From contig NC_087158.1 of NCBI RefSeq assembly GCF_035594125.1, positions 4,946,001 through 5,010,000 on the forward strand: a DNA stretch of 64,000 nt, given 5' to 3'. Below are positions 1 to 20,039 of the stretch, one piece after another; position 1 is the first letter of the stretch; the number at the start of each line of letters is the position of its first letter. This DNA comes from Scylla paramamosain (taxonomy: Eukaryota; Arthropoda; Malacostraca; Decapoda; Portunidae). The translations under genes were made by a program, and so were the position numbers. Under the pieces are notes generated by a model that searched no databases, was not told the DNA's origin, and worked only from the letters and a program-made list of their open reading frames with translations.

Positions 1-7657
<7,657 letters not shown>

Positions 7658-7670
7658 TGAGAAGTATATA

Positions 7671-9259
7671 TGAGGCGCGCGGCGCAACAACGACGTAACC
7701 GAGAAATGGAAGTTTCGAGAAAAACGCGCTCAAAGTTAAACACTGATTGCGCACAATAGGATACCCTTAAATAAGTAAGTATTATACATCATTTGAAAGG
7801 TCTTGGGTAGTTCTGTTTGGGGATGTAGGTTTCGAAGTGATAGGTGACGATTTTGGGTGGATGACTTACGCGTTAATTAAAGCGTATACCGTAGGTAATA
7901 ATTTTTTTTCCCGATATTGTTTTCATTTGTTAATAATGTGTTAGAGCCTATTACACATAGTATTAGGTGAAAGTTTCATGAAGATTGGTACATAAATAAA
8001 TTTTTTATGAATTTTTTTCCGAGCGTAAAAAATAAAACTTACTCATTACCGGCACGTTATTACTCCTACCATAACTTTGACGTCCTGCTATGACTAACAG
8101 TGTGTAATGCTAATAATTTTATGTTTGAGCATGCATTCTGGTAAGTATTAATGGAAAGCCGCTATGTCAAGAACATTATGAAGAAACGAATTTTTTTTTT
8201 TTTTGTATTCAATGAATATAGTTGGCTCTCATCCTTTACACTGGCTTGAGACAGTTAAGTTGATTACCAGGATACGTCTGTTTGATCCTGGCAATGTGAG
8301 GGTGGCCGTGAGTCCCGCGCTGGTCGCCTGCAGCCACACCTGTGTCCCCCAACTTCTTGAGGACAGTAAGGACTCGCTTGTCACTTAAGGCGTGGATGCT
8401 AAGAAACGCCTTCTTGCAGACGACCACCCTCTTGCTGTCGACGTTCACACCGTACTCCAGCGTCGCCTTCCTCCTGCTGCCAGCTCCCACACCCGATGTC
8501 TTCACCTCCTTCGACAGGACCATGGTGACGATGTAGGCTGACTGCGCGTTGTAGTCCCCCATCTTCCAGTACTCGGAGAAGATACGCTGCACAGCTTCCT
8601 CTCCAAGCTTCAGGAAGCAGCCCTTAGGACACCCACATGGTGGTCCAACCTGCTTCGCCGCCACAGTCTTCCCCATGTTCAGCCCCACGTATTCCTGCCC
8701 GGAGTTCCTCTTCCTCTTAGCCAGGTTCCTCTTCCACTGCGTCTCATCCCTCCTCTTCCTCATCTGCAGCTCGTCCCCTGGACCTTCAGGACGCTCTTCC
8801 ACGGCAGGAACGGAGGTAGAAGTGCTGGGAGAAGCCATAGTTGCGTAAAGAGTCACGAGAAAGGTAGCGTGCGTCTGTGCTCGGGCGTGTTAAAGGGCAG
8901 AGTGGATGAGCACATGGTGAGTGTGTTGTCACCATGGCAACGGGGCTGGTAAACATGGCAGCGGTGCTGTGACTGGCTCGCCCGCGCCGGGCGGCTGCAA
9001 CCGCGCCGCTGATTGGCCATACGCACGTGAGGCTGGGAGGAGCAGGTTGCGTCGTTGTTGTACCGCTTTCGAGATGTTAGTCCAGAGAAATTTTCTCCGC
9101 ACTACGCTCGACTTTGAGCCTTAGTACAGGTGCTTAGATGGTCGAATATGACTTGGCCGACATCACCACGAGACTTTTACACCCTTCTACCACACGGAGC
9201 AGGCAAAAACACGAAATCTCAAATTTCACGGTTACGTCGTTGTTTCCCTGCGCGCCTCA
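7671..9259. mobile_element. DNA transposon with 31-bp terminal inverted repeats, probably non-autonomous
   Basis: The ends form inverted repeats. The outer 10 bp, TGAGGCGCGC at 7671, are matched by GCGCGCCTCA ending at 9259. After a 5-bp poorly matching stretch, 16 bp (AACAACGACGTAACCG) match again, giving 28 of 31 paired. TATA lies directly outside both ends (7667-7670 and 9260-9263), a likely 4-bp target-site duplication, although TATA is low-complexity and the boundary could shift by a base or two. The interior is GC-richer than the surrounding satellite. The right part holds a minus-strand transposase-like N-terminal ORF. The left part (7702-8235) has no ORF I can support. The superfamily is not assigned. 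The right flank runs directly into a CR1-like element. Confidence 0.82.
8236..8856 (-). pseudogene. Transposase-like N-terminal fragment, 206 codons
   Basis: Uninterrupted minus-strand ORF inside the inverted-repeat element, ending at a TAA at 8236. The second Met (around residue 7, MASPSTST) is a plausible true start. After a Pro/Glu-rich leader come a basic stretch (residues ~32-52, KRRDETQWKRNLAKRKR), a Cys cluster (C-G-C-P-K-G-C, near residue 75) and a region with KMGDYNAQSAYI and VCKKAFLSIHALSDKRV. This layout resembles the N-terminal half of a group of arthropod DDE-type transposon proteins I recognise only by pattern. The downstream catalytic region with acidic residues is absent, so the element probably cannot move itself. 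Codon use and GC content differ sharply from the satellite around it. Family assignment is inference; a protein profile search would decide it. Confidence 0.6.
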
Positions 9260-9269
9260 TATAAGAGAT

Positions 9270-11258
9270 TAAGGGCAGGTGAAGAAGTTTTAAGGACACA
9301 ATATAATGAATTAGAAATGTCAGGAAGTTAACGAGGAAAGCTAAGGACAATTATGAATTAAAGGTAGCCAGCCAGGCGAAGACGGACCCCAAGGCATTTT
9401 ATCAGATATACAGGACGAAGAATAAGGATACTGTAGGTCCATTAAAGGCAGCAGATGGGGAGCTGGTTAGTTCTGGGGAGGAGATAAGTAAACTTCTGAA
9501 TGATTATTTTTTAACTGTCCTCACCCAGGAAAACATGCAGGATATGCCAGATAGTGAACAGGTGTTTAGAGCAGATGAGAATGAGAAGCTGACAGATATT
9601 TCCATAACTAGGGAAATAGTGGAACAGGAGATAGATAGGCTAAAAAAGTTCAAGTCATCAGGACCTGATGAAATATATCCCAGAGTACTTAAGGAATGTA
9701 AAGAGATTATTAGTGAGCCGTTAGTTTCTGTCTTTAGGAAATCACTGGAGTCGGGTGAGGTACCAGTAATGTGGAGGCAGGCTAATGTAGTACCCATCTT
9801 TCAGAAAGGAGATAAAACTTTAGCGTCTAATTATAGACCTGTCAGCTTAACTTCAGTTTTAGGTAAAATGTTAGAGTCAATAATAGCGAGGAACATTAGG
9901 GAACATTAATTTTAGACAAACATAACTTGAGAAATCAGTCACAGTCACTTCACGAAGGTGAAGTCTTGCCTGACAAACTTGTTGTTTTTACAGTAAGGTG
10001 TACGAGGCAGTAGATAATGATGATAGTTATGATATCTTATATCTGGACTTTAGTAAAGCATTTGACAAGGTACCCCATCAAAGGCTCCTGAGAAAGGTTA
10101 GGGCACACGGGATAGATGGGAAGGTGTTAGGCTGGATAGAGTCATGGCTTGGCAGTAGATAATGATGATAGTTATGATATCTTATATCTGGACTTTAGTA
10201 AAGCATTTGACAAGGTACCCCATCAAAGGCTCCTGAGAAAGGTTAGGGCACACGGGATAGATGGGAAGGTGTTAGGCTGGATAGAGTCATGGCTTGGTAA
10301 CAGGCGACAGAGAGTAGTAATAAACGGCTCGAAATCCGAGTTGGGTCTTGTAATTAGTGGGATGCCACAGGGATCAGTATTAGGGCCATTGTTATTTCTA
10401 ATATCTATCAATGACTTGGATAGTGGAATTAGTAGTAATGTTAGTAAATTTGCGGATGACACAAAGATAGGTAGATTAATTAGGTCAAAATCGGATGCCA
10501 TCGCCTTGCAGGCAGACTTAGATAGAATGAATGAATGGACGGATAGATGGCAAATGCAATTTAATATCAATAAATGCAAAGTGCTTAGCGTAGGAAGAGG
10601 AAACCCACACAATCGGTACACATTAAACAATCAAACTCTGGTGGGTACAGGGTACGAGAAAGATTTAGGAGTTATAGTTAGCTCTGAACTCCGTCTAGGG
10701 AAACAATGCATAGAAGCCAGAAACAAGGCAAATAGGGTACTAGGATTCATTTTTAGGAGTGTTAAAATTAGAAAGCCGGAAGTAATATTAAAGTTATACT
10801 TGGCGCTGGTCAGACCTCATCTAGACTACGCTGTGAAGTTCTGATCCCAACATTACAGGAAAGATATAGGTCTATTAGAATCAGTACAGAGGAAAATGAC
10901 TAAAAGGATACAGGGGATGAGGAGTATTCCTTACGAGGCGAGGTTGAAGCTGTTAAATTTACATTCTCTAGAGAGACGTAGGTTAAGAGAGGACCCGATA
11001 GAAGTCTTTAAGTGGTATAAGGGTTATAACAAGGGAGATGTAAGCAAAATTCTTAGGATCAGCAACCAGGGTAGAACAAGAAATAACGGGTTCTAGCTTG
11101 AAAAATTTAGGTTTAAGGAGATAGGAAAAAATTGGTTCTCAAATAGAGTGGTAGATGAGTGGAACGGACTCAGTAATCATGTAGTTAGTGCTAGGACAGT
11201 AGAGAGCTTTAAGAGAAGATTAGACAAGTTTATGGATGGGGATAGCAGATGGAAATAG
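9270..11258 (+). pseudogene. Reverse transcriptase of CR1-like element, broken
   Basis: Would copy element RNA at a nicked target site. The segment 9535-9909 has the early RT blocks (SSGPDEIYPRVLKE, then ANVVPIF and NYRPVSL) and stops at a TAA at 9907. A frameshifted stretch follows, then 10149-10844 carries the catalytic core: DFSKAFDKVPH (motif A), GMPQGSVLGPLLF (motif B), KFADDTK (the FADD catalytic loop, intact) and the thumb region LYLALVRPHLDYA, ending in a stop. A third piece, 10896-11096, is the C-terminal region (RIQGMRSIPYEARL). At least two stops, frameshifts and a 145-bp tandem duplication make it non-functional. The minus copy at 20021-26455 belongs to the same family. Confidence 0.88.
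10008..10297 (+). repeat. 145-bp tandem duplication inside the RT
   Basis: The segment from CAGTAGATAATGATGATAG at 10008 repeats from 10153, covering motif A of the reverse transcriptase. The copies are almost identical. Because 145 is not a multiple of three, the duplication shifts frame. Confidence 0.95.
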
Positions 11259-11341
11259 GTAGGTGTGTTTCATACAGGGACTGCCACGTGTAAGCCTGGT
11301 CACTTCTTTCAGCTTCCCTTATTTCTTATGTTCTTATGTTC

Positions 11342-12483
11342 TAAAACACTGAAATTACTTATTTTTGGTAAAGTTATTGTTGTTTCTCCATAAGAGCTTT
11401 TTTGTGTACGTTTTGGCGCGTTGTTAGGTAAGTAGCTTAAAACTGAAAAAAAAACTTATTTCCTAATGTTGTTTTGTATTTTTCATATAAGGTGTTTTCC
11501 ATGATTTTTAGCGTTTTTGTGCCAAGCACGTTCATAAACACTTAAAAGACACGTTTTTGCAAATTTTGTTTCTTTTCCCCCACATAGGATGCTTTGCATG
11601 CATTTTTGCATTATGGCACCTAACAATGTGAATTATGCGGGAAATACGTTTTTGGTAATGTTGTCCTACTTCTCCAAATACAGTGGTATTTATACGTTTT
11701 TGCATTTTGATATCTCAAAAACACTGATAACACACGTTACTTGTAATGGTGAAGAACAGTTAAAATACTTGTTTTTGGTAATGTTAATATGTTCCTCATA
11801 AAAAACAAAGTTTTGCATGCATTTTAGCATTTTGGTACGTAAGAAGCTCAAAAATTCTAAAAAGACACATATTTGGTACTGTTTCTTTATTCCATATACG
11901 GTGCTTTGTATGTTTTTTTTTTATCTTTTTTTGATGCCTACCATTCTCATAAACACTCAAAAATACGTTTCTGGAAATGTCGTTTCCTTCTCCCATTTGG
12001 GATGCTTTGAGTGGATTTTGGTGTTTTGACACCTAATAATGTAAAAAAAAAACGTTACGTTTTTGCATTTTGATATCTCAAAAACACTGATAACACACGT
12101 TACTTGTAATGGTGAGGAACAGTTAAAATACTTGTTTTTGGTAATGTTAATATGTTCCTCATAAAAAAAAAAGTTTTGCATGCATTTTAGCATTTTGGTA
12201 CGTAAGAAGCTCAAAAATTCTAAAAAGACACATATTTGGTACTGTTTCTTTATTCCATATACGGTGCTTTGTATGTTTTTTTTTATCTTTTTTTGATGCC
12301 TACCATTCTCATAAACACTCAAAAATACGTTTCTGGAAATGTCGTTTCCTTCTCCCATTTGGGATGCTTTGAGTGGATTTTGGTGTTTTGACACCTAATA
12401 ATGTAAAAAAAAAAAAAAAAACTCAAAATGCACGTTTTGGGGAATGTTGCTCTTTTTCTTTCATATAGAGTGCTATTCAGCTG
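11342..12483. repeat. Satellite I array segment
   Basis: Resumes in a class C monomer (AAAACACTGAAATTAC at 11343) and continues through D, E, A and B classes with the same box order as the first array. It contains a recent 363-bp internal duplication. No gene is supported. Confidence 0.9.
11693..12410. repeat. Recent 363-bp tandem duplication within satellite I
   Basis: Sequence starting TACGTTTTTGCATTTTGATA at 11693 recurs at 12056, and the two copies stay nearly identical to the A-class poly-A at about 12400. Differences I see are isolated (for example GAAGAACAG versus GAGGAACAG). Neighbouring satellite units are far more diverged, so this step of array growth is young. Confidence 0.93.
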
Positions 12484-14128
12484 TGTTACGATCTCTACTG
12501 ACTTACAAGCGTACGATCCCGGTTATCTTTCCAAGAAAGTGGACGTTACACTGATCCCGGAAAGTTTTAAAGGTCTGGATTTTTATATGCTTCGAGTGCC
12601 TACCCGACCTATCCGAAATCGCCAGAATTACACCCTCTCACCCTACCCTTACCTTGACACAGCACACCTGGAATCACCTCTAATACCAAATCAATGTTGG
12701 GGGAGTAGAAAACACGATTATTCTATGTTACAACCATATATATTAATACTAATGATAATTCACAAACAACATGAGGTAGTACACGTTAATACATGACGTT
12801 CTCGTCGCTTCACACATCCGAACCCATTTACACCTCCACCAGTCACAAAAATATTTCCCTCAACCGCAGGAATTTACGCAGATGGAATCACCGCGTCCCC
12901 AAACAATACTTCCCGTATTTCACGTCCTCAAACCTCACAGGGCATCACCATCATCGCCAAAGATCACCCATAATACCATAACACCATCCCCTAAATCACC
13001 AATACACCACAACACCAACTTCCAAGGTCAACACCACGGCTTCCACTCACAAAATGGCTGCCAGTTTGACCTATGACCCCTTCGAACAGCGTTACCTGCA
13101 CAACTCACCAACCGAATTTCAGCGGACAAGAGCTCTTGGTACCACAAAAGACTCACTAACCTGATCCTGGATATCAAGGTTATACCGCTACATCACTAAT
13201 ACCTCCAGACACTCATTCCATCATCAATCCACACCAAGATTCTTTCCTGAGAGACGCCCGAGAACCCGAGGCGTTCTGCCTTCCCCTTGTAGGAGTACAA
13301 AGATACACCATTAGAAGTTCGAGGTAGGTTCCAGTAATGCGGTTTACACCTCGCTGGGTACTGCCACGGTCTCGGTCATTCGGCTGACTGGACGCCTACC
13401 TAAAAAACCACACACACACGTCTGCAATGGTTTTCCTTTATTGTGATTTAAACACCACCTGGAGTTTGGGTAAACACTTTGTATTATGACGGTATTGTGA
13501 TTATGATAGTATTGTGATTATGATGTATTTATTTAGTATTAACTTTGATGAACATGTAAGTGTATGTGATTACAGTTAAAAGTATGTGGGTGATCTTGTT
13601 AAGTACTTATTGTGAATGTACCTTGTTGGTGATATTTGATAGAAACATGATTTTCCAGACCATGTTTATATTATAACTTGTGATGTGTCCGCTAATTTCG
13701 TGTAGGATTTCGTATTTATTTAATTGTTTTTTGGCAGGCATCTGTTGTTGTATACTTGCTGTGACCGTGTCTGAGGAATCTAACTGCGCCTGTGAACAGC
13801 GCCCGCAAATAAACTCACGGCACCTGTCTGGAAGTTTCTGTACCGATCTCCGCTCCACACCCTTTTTGGAATGTGATGTTGCCCACTCAAGTTGGCCTCG
13901 TTTCAACATATTTCCACCTCAATTATACTTCCTCCCTTGTACATAGAAAGATATAAAGAAATTAAATTATGAAGAGAATAATACTACATTATATAAAATG
14001 AGTAAATAAGCCTTACACTAACTTATAACCAATAATAAGGACAATGTCCGAAAGGCAGGTAACCGGAACACGGGGGAGACTAAGAAAACGTGTTCCTTTT
14101 CAAGGTAAACTCGGCCAATAACATGACA
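12484..14128 (+). mobile_element. Possible solo LTR or LTR-like insertion
   Basis: A block unlike either satellite, starting TGTTACGATC and ending ACATGACA, so it has the TG...CA termini typical of LTRs. GCTG flanks it on both sides (12480-12483, 14129-14132), a candidate 4-bp target duplication. AATAAA lies at 13808-13813, compatible with an LTR polyadenylation signal read on plus. I find no gag-pol coding and no second copy in the window. At 1645 bp it is long for an LTR. The satellite on the right resumes about 45 bp further into the class B monomer than expected, so a deletion or another kind of element is possible. Confidence 0.45.
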
Positions 14129-14132
14129 GCTG

Positions 14133-16661
14133 TTTCAACGTTTCTCTTAATGTCTTTTAGTTTTCTCATATAGGATACTTTTAACGCATTTTGCGTTTTT
14201 TCTATGTAATAAGCTCAAAAACACTGCAAATACTTAATTTTAACAATGTTGTTCCGTTTCTCCATTAAGGGTGTTTTATTTGCGTTTTGGTTAGTAAGCA
14301 GCTAAAAAACACTGAAAAGAGATTTTTTGGTAATAATTTGTTTTTTTGCACATAGAATGCTTTATATGGTTTTTAGAATTTTAGTGCCCAGCACGATCAT
14401 AAACAACCAAAATACATGTTTGTGGAAATCTCATTACTTTTCCCATATGGAGTGCTTTCAGCGCATTTAGTGCTTTGGTACATAACAATGAAAAATACAC
14501 TCAAAATACACGTTTTTGGTAATGTTGTTCCGTTTCTCCATATAGATTGGTATTCATGTGTTTTCGCATTTTGGTATCTAAGAAATAAAAAAAAAAAACT
14601 AAAACACATTTATCGTAATGTCTTTTTGTTTCCTCATATAGAGTACTTTGCCTGCATTTTGGTGCTTTTCTACGTAACAAGATGAAAAATACATATAATA
14701 TTTGTTTTTGTTTTTTTGTCTTTCTCCATAAAGTGTGTTTTTCATACGTTTTGGTACGTATGTAGCTCAAAAACTCTGAGAGATATATATGCTAAGGTTG
14801 TTTTGTTCTCAAATAGGATGCTTTCTATGCTTTTTAGTGTTTTGGTGCCTACCACGATCATAAACACTCAACTGACACGTTTCTTCAAACTCCATTTCTT
14901 TTCCCCGTACAGGGTCCTTTGCATCATTTTCGTGTTATGGCACCTAAAAATGTGAAATACACACAAAATACACGATACCATATAAAGTGGTATTCATGCG
15001 TTTTAGCTTTCGATACTTAAGAAACTCAAAAACACTCTTAATACACCTTTTCCTTAATGTCTTTTCATTTCGTCATATAGGATACTTTGCGTGCTTTTTG
15101 CTATTTTTCTACGAAACAAGCTCAAAACATTCAAAGTACTTATTATTGATAATGTTATTCTGTTTCTCCATAAGGAATGTTTGCATGCGTTTTAGCGGTT
15201 TTCTACTTAAGAAGTTCAAAAACACTTATAAGACACGTTTTTCGTAATGTTGTTTTGTATTCACATATAAGGTGATTTCCATGCTTTTTTTTTTGTGTGT
15301 GTTATGATGCCTAACACGCTCAAAAACACTCAAAAGACACGCTTTTGGTAATGTCGTCTCGTTTCCACACATCAAAGGTTTTGCATGTATTTTTGCGGTT
15401 TGGTACTTAAAAATGTACACAAAAACACACGTATTTGGTAATGTTATTCTGTTTCTCGATATAGAGTGCAACTCATGCGTTTCAGCATTTGGTATCTAAG
15501 AACCTCTAAGACACTCGCTTCTTGTATGTCTTTTTTGTTTCGTCATACAGAGTAATTTCCATTAATATGGTATGTTTATATGCAATAACTTAAACTTCCA
15601 TATAGGGTGTTTTGTATGCGTAGCAGAAAAACATTGAAAAGAGACTTTTTTTCTTTTTTTGGGTGTTTTCCATATTTTTTTTAGCGTTTTGGTGTACAGC
15701 ACGCTTATGTTTCCTTAAAGGACAGGTTTTTTTTTTTTTTTGGTAAAGTTATTATGTTTCCTCATAAAGAGTGTTTTGCGTGCATTTTAGTACGTTAGTA
15801 CCTGGAAAATACTAAAAAGAGACGTTTTTGGTAATGTTTTGTTTTCCCATAGTTTTTTTTTCTTTTTTTTTTAGCGTATTGGTGCCTAGGAAACTTATAA
15901 ACACTCAAAAAGCACGTTTCTAAAAATCTAGTTTCCTTTATCTATATAGAGTCTTTTGCGTGGATTTTTGCGTTTTCGTATCTAACAATGTAAAAACAAT
16001 GAAAATACAACTTTTTGTAATGCTGTTCTGTTCCTCCATGTAGAGTGCTGTTCATGACCTACGAAACTCAAAAACACTCATAACACAGATTATAGTAAAG
16101 TACTGACCAAGGATGTTCAGTGCAGGACATTACTTCTCGTAATGTTTTTTCGTGTCCATATGTATGGTACTTTCCATGCATTTTAGGGTTTTTCTACGTA
16201 ACAATCTCAAAATCAAAGTAAATATTCATTTTTTGGTAATGTTACTCATTTCCTCCATAAAGGATGCATTCATTTTAGCGTTTTGGTAAGAACTCGTAAG
16301 TACTTACCAAATGAAATAGGACTTTTTGGTAATGTTCTTTTCTTTTCCCATATAAGAAGATTTCCATGCTTTTTAGTGCTTTGATGAGTAGCACTCTCTT
16401 AAACACTCAAAAGACACGTTTCTATAAATATACTTTCCTTTCCCCATATTGGGTGTTTTACAAGCATTATGGCGTTTTGGTACCTAAGAAAATTAAATAC
16501 ACTCAAAATGCTCTTTTTGGGTAATGTTGGTTTGGTTTTTTTATATAGAGTGCTATTCAGGTGTTTTTTTTTAGATTTACTACCTAAGAAACTAAAAAAA
16601 AAACACTCAAAATACACGTTGTTCGTAATGTTCTTTATTTTCTCTATTATTTATTTATTTA
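14133..16661. repeat. Satellite I array segment
   Basis: Continues in class B (CGTTTCTCTTAATGTC) and proceeds through repeated class C-D-E-A-B units, several with homopolymer expansions. No gene is supported. Confidence 0.9.
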
Positions 16662-16942
16662 TTTTTTTTTTATGTAGGAAGGACACTGGGTAAGGGCAAC
16701 AAAAATCCAATAAAAAAAAATGCCCACTGAAATGCCAGTCCCATAAAAGGGTCAAAGCAGTAGTCAAAAATTGATGAATAAGTGTCTTGAAACCTCCCTC
16801 TTGAAGGAATTCAAATCATGGAAAGGTGGAAATACAGAAGCAGGCAGGGAGTTCCAGAGTTTACCGGAGAAAGGGAGTTTTGGAGAACAATAGGAGGGAC
16901 CCTATCAAGTCCATAAACCTTCCGAGGGTTTACGCCAGCAAG
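16662..16942 (-). mobile_element. Short jockey-like retrotransposon fragment with internal deletion
   Basis: The left end is a T run followed by TATGTAGGAAGGACACTG, the reverse complement of a jockey-like 3' end with poly(A). The fragment then matches the 3' region of the copies at 21391 and 57247 until about 16876. From there it jumps to the RT region equivalent to the GPDGVPP block (AACAATAGGAGGGACCC). Roughly 1.3 kb of the family sequence is therefore missing in the middle. Both ends abut satellite I. No usable ORF remains. Confidence 0.85.
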
Positions 16943-19900
16943 TACATGGCGTTTTTGTTCGTAACAACCTCAAATACACTAAAAGTACATTTTTTTTTTT
17001 GTTTTTCTATACGAGGTGTTTTGCATCTGTTTTTTGCTTTTTGGTAATTAAGAAGCTGAAAAATACTTTTTGGTAATGTTTTTTTTTCCTATGATTCCTA
17101 TGCTTTTCAGCAGTTTGTTCCCTAACACGCACACAAACACTCAAAAGACACGTTTCTGGAAAGGTCTTTTTTTTTTACAGTATAGGGTGTATTACATCCG
17201 TTTTGGCGTTATGGTACGTAATAATGTAAAATACACTCTAAATTCACATTTTTGTCCTTTTCCTCCATATAGGGTGCTGTTCATGTGCTTTAGCATGTTG
17301 GTACCTAAGAATATCGAAAACACTCATAACACACGTCTCTCATAATGTACTTTCGTTTCCTCAAATAGGGTACTTTGCATTTGTTCGGGTGTTTTTGTAC
17401 GTAATAAAATTTTAAACACTCAAAATTGTTTTTGCTAAGAATGTTACTGTGATTCTACATAAAGGATACTTGGCATGCGTTTTAGCTTTTTGGTACTTAA
17501 ATAACTCAAAAAACACTCAAAAGAAGAGTTTTTGGTAATGTTTTATATTCCCATGTAGGATGCTTTCCATGGTTTTTGGCGTTTTGGTGCCTAACATGCA
17601 CAACAAACACTAAAAAGATACATTTCTTTAATTGTCCTTTGTTTCTCCATATATAGTTTTGCATGTATTTTGGTTGTAAGGCACCTAACAATGTGTAAAA
17701 AAAAAATAAATAAATAAGTAAATAAAAAAATAAATAAATTACACGTTTTTCTTAATGTTGTTCTGTTTCTATTTATAGACTGGTATTAACGCGTTTTTCT
17801 GTTTTGGTACCTAAAAAGTTGAAATCACGCATACTCGCCATACACATAATGTGTTTTTGTTTCTCCATATAAGGTAATTTCCATACATGTTTTGTAATTA
17901 TCTACGTAAGAAGGTCAAAAATACTCAGAATCCTTCTTTTTGGTAACGTTATTCTGTTTCTCCATAAAAGGTGTTTTGCATGCGTTTTATCGTTTTCGTA
18001 TGTGTGTAGATCTAAAAGTCTGAAAAGTGGCGTTTTGTTGTTTTGTTTGGTACACTTAAAATACTTGTTTTTAGTAATGTTGTTCATTTTATTTTTCAGT
18101 AAACGGTGTTTTGCATGGGTCTTAACGTTTTGGTACGTGAGTAGGTCAAAACATTGAAAAGCAACGTTTTTGGTAATTCTTATTTATTTATTTATTTTTT
18201 TCCCCATATAATGTGCTTTCCATACGTTTTGATGCATACCACCCTCATGAACACTCAAAAAACACGTTTCAGAAAATCTCGTTATGTTTCTCTATATAGG
18301 GTCCTTTGCATGCATTTAGGCGTTTATTACGTAACAATGTAAAATATACTGAAATTACACGTTTTTGGTTAAGTTGTTTTGTTTCTCCATATTGGGATGC
18401 ATCTTAATGTTTCGGTATCTAAGAAGCTCAGAAATTCTCTTAATTGTTGTTTCTATTAACGTTCTTTCGTTTCTCCATATAGAGTATTTTCCATGCCTTT
18501 TGGCGTTCATGTATGTAACAAGATCAAAAACACTCCAAGTTATTCTTTTTGGTAATGTTATTCTGCTCGTCCATAAAGTGTGTTTTCTATACGTTTTAGC
18601 TTCTTGATACGTAAATAGATCAAAAACATAAGTTTTCGTAATGTTTTCTATTCCCATATAAGGGGCTCTCTATTCTTTGTGGCGTTTTAGTGACTAACAT
18701 TCTCATAAACGCTCAAAAGACGTGTTTCTGTAACGATCGTTTCCTTTTTGCCATATAGGGTGCATAGTATGCATTTTTACGTTTTTGACAGATAACAATG
18801 TGAAATACACTGAAAATACATGTTTTTGGCATTTTTTTTCTCCATATTGAGTGCTATTCATACATTTTAGCGTATGGGTACCTAAGAAGCTCAGAAACAC
18901 TCATAATCACCGTTTCTCGCAATGTTCTTTCGTTTTACCATATTGGGTTATAAGCAGATATTTTATCGTTTTTGTGCTTAACAAGCTCAAATCACTCAAA
19001 ATTCTTGTTTTTGGTAATGTTATTCTATTTCTCCATAGACAATGTTTTGCAATTGTTTTAGCATTTCAGTACTTAAGTAGCTGAAAAAAAAACTTAAAAG
19101 ACACGTTTTTTATGAAGTGGTTTTGTTTCCGTTTATAGAGTGTTTCCATGCTTTTTAGCCTTTTGGCGCCTAACGCTCTTATAATCACGCAAAAGACACG
19201 TTTTTGGAAACGCACGTTTCTTTTCCTCATATAGGGGGCTTAGCATACATTTGGGTGTTTTGGTAACAATAATTTGAAAATTCTTTGAAAATACACCTTT
19301 TTGGTAAAGATATTCTCGCTCCATATAGAGTGCAATTCTTGCTTTTTAGTGCTTTGGTAGCGAAGAATCTCAAAACCAGTGATAATACACCTTTTTCGTA
19401 ATGTATTTTCGTTTCCCATATAGGACACTTCTCTGTGCATTTTGGCGTTTTCTACATAGTAAGCTTAAAAATACTGAAAATACTCGTTTTTCGATGTTTT
19501 TTAGTTTTTCCATAAAGAATGGTATGCCTGCTTGTGAGCTTTTTGGGTACGCAAGATACTGAAAAACATTCAAAAGACGTGTTTTTCGTAATGTTGTTTT
19601 GTATTCCTATGTAGGGTGATTTTCATACTTTTTTTTCAGCGTTTTGGTACCTAACACGCGTTTTGGTATCTAAGAAGCTCAAAAACACTCATAATGCACG
19701 TTTCTCGTATTGTCTTTTCGTTTCTTCATATAGGGTATTTTGCATCCATTTTGGCGTTTTTTTTCGACGTAACAAGCTCAGAAATACTCAAAATAATTGT
19801 TTTTTGGTAATGTTATTTTATTTTTCCATGACTGGTGTTTTACAAGCGTTTTAGCGTTTTGGTACGTGTAAAGTTTCAAAAACAATCAAACGACATGTTT

Positions 19901-20020
19901 TTTTTTTCATAAATTTTTTTTTTTTTTATCTTCCCATACAAGGTGATTTCCATTTTTTTTTTTTTTACGGTTAGGGGCATTACACGCTCAAAAACTCTGT
20001 GAAGACACGTATCCCGTAAT
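16943..20020. repeat. Satellite I array segment
   Basis: Same five-class satellite, resuming in a class C-like monomer (GGCGTTTTTGTTCGTAAC). A1-4T mixed simple tracts occur near 17697-17740 and 18179-18200. The array breaks at CCCGTAAT just before the minus CR1-like element, and the interrupted monomer continues after 26455. No gene is supported. Confidence 0.9.
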
Positions 20021-20039
20021 ATGAACATAAGAATATAAA

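Larger units (their letters stand above)
9264..11341 (+). mobile_element. CR1-like non-LTR retrotransposon, 5'-truncated
   Basis: Plus-strand LINE fragment. It begins within the linker upstream of the reverse transcriptase and runs to a 3' end made of two copies of the octamer TTATGTTC (11326-11341). An octamer-repeat 3' end instead of poly(A) is a known hallmark of the CR1 group, which is the basis for the clade call. The endonuclease is missing. Right after the tail the class C satellite monomer resumes exactly where it stopped before the transposon at 7657, so this element and the adjacent DNA transposon together interrupt one monomer. Confidence 0.85.

Noticed and set aside
8921..9124. 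ORF with GAVTGSPAPGG on plus inside the DNA transposon
   Set aside because: No motif; it extends into the subterminal region and is probably chance in a GC-rich stretch.
12428..13076. Possible protein-coding ORFs in the LTR-like block (12428-12796, 12793-12981, 12882-13076)
   Set aside because: Short, overlapping, low-complexity frames with no recognisable motif; the first starts in satellite sequence.
13680..13946. Cys-containing 88-codon ORF with a hydrophobic start, suggestive of a small secreted peptide
   Set aside because: It lies in the LTR-like block near its AATAAA, has no family resemblance, and an equally long frame occupies the opposite strand.
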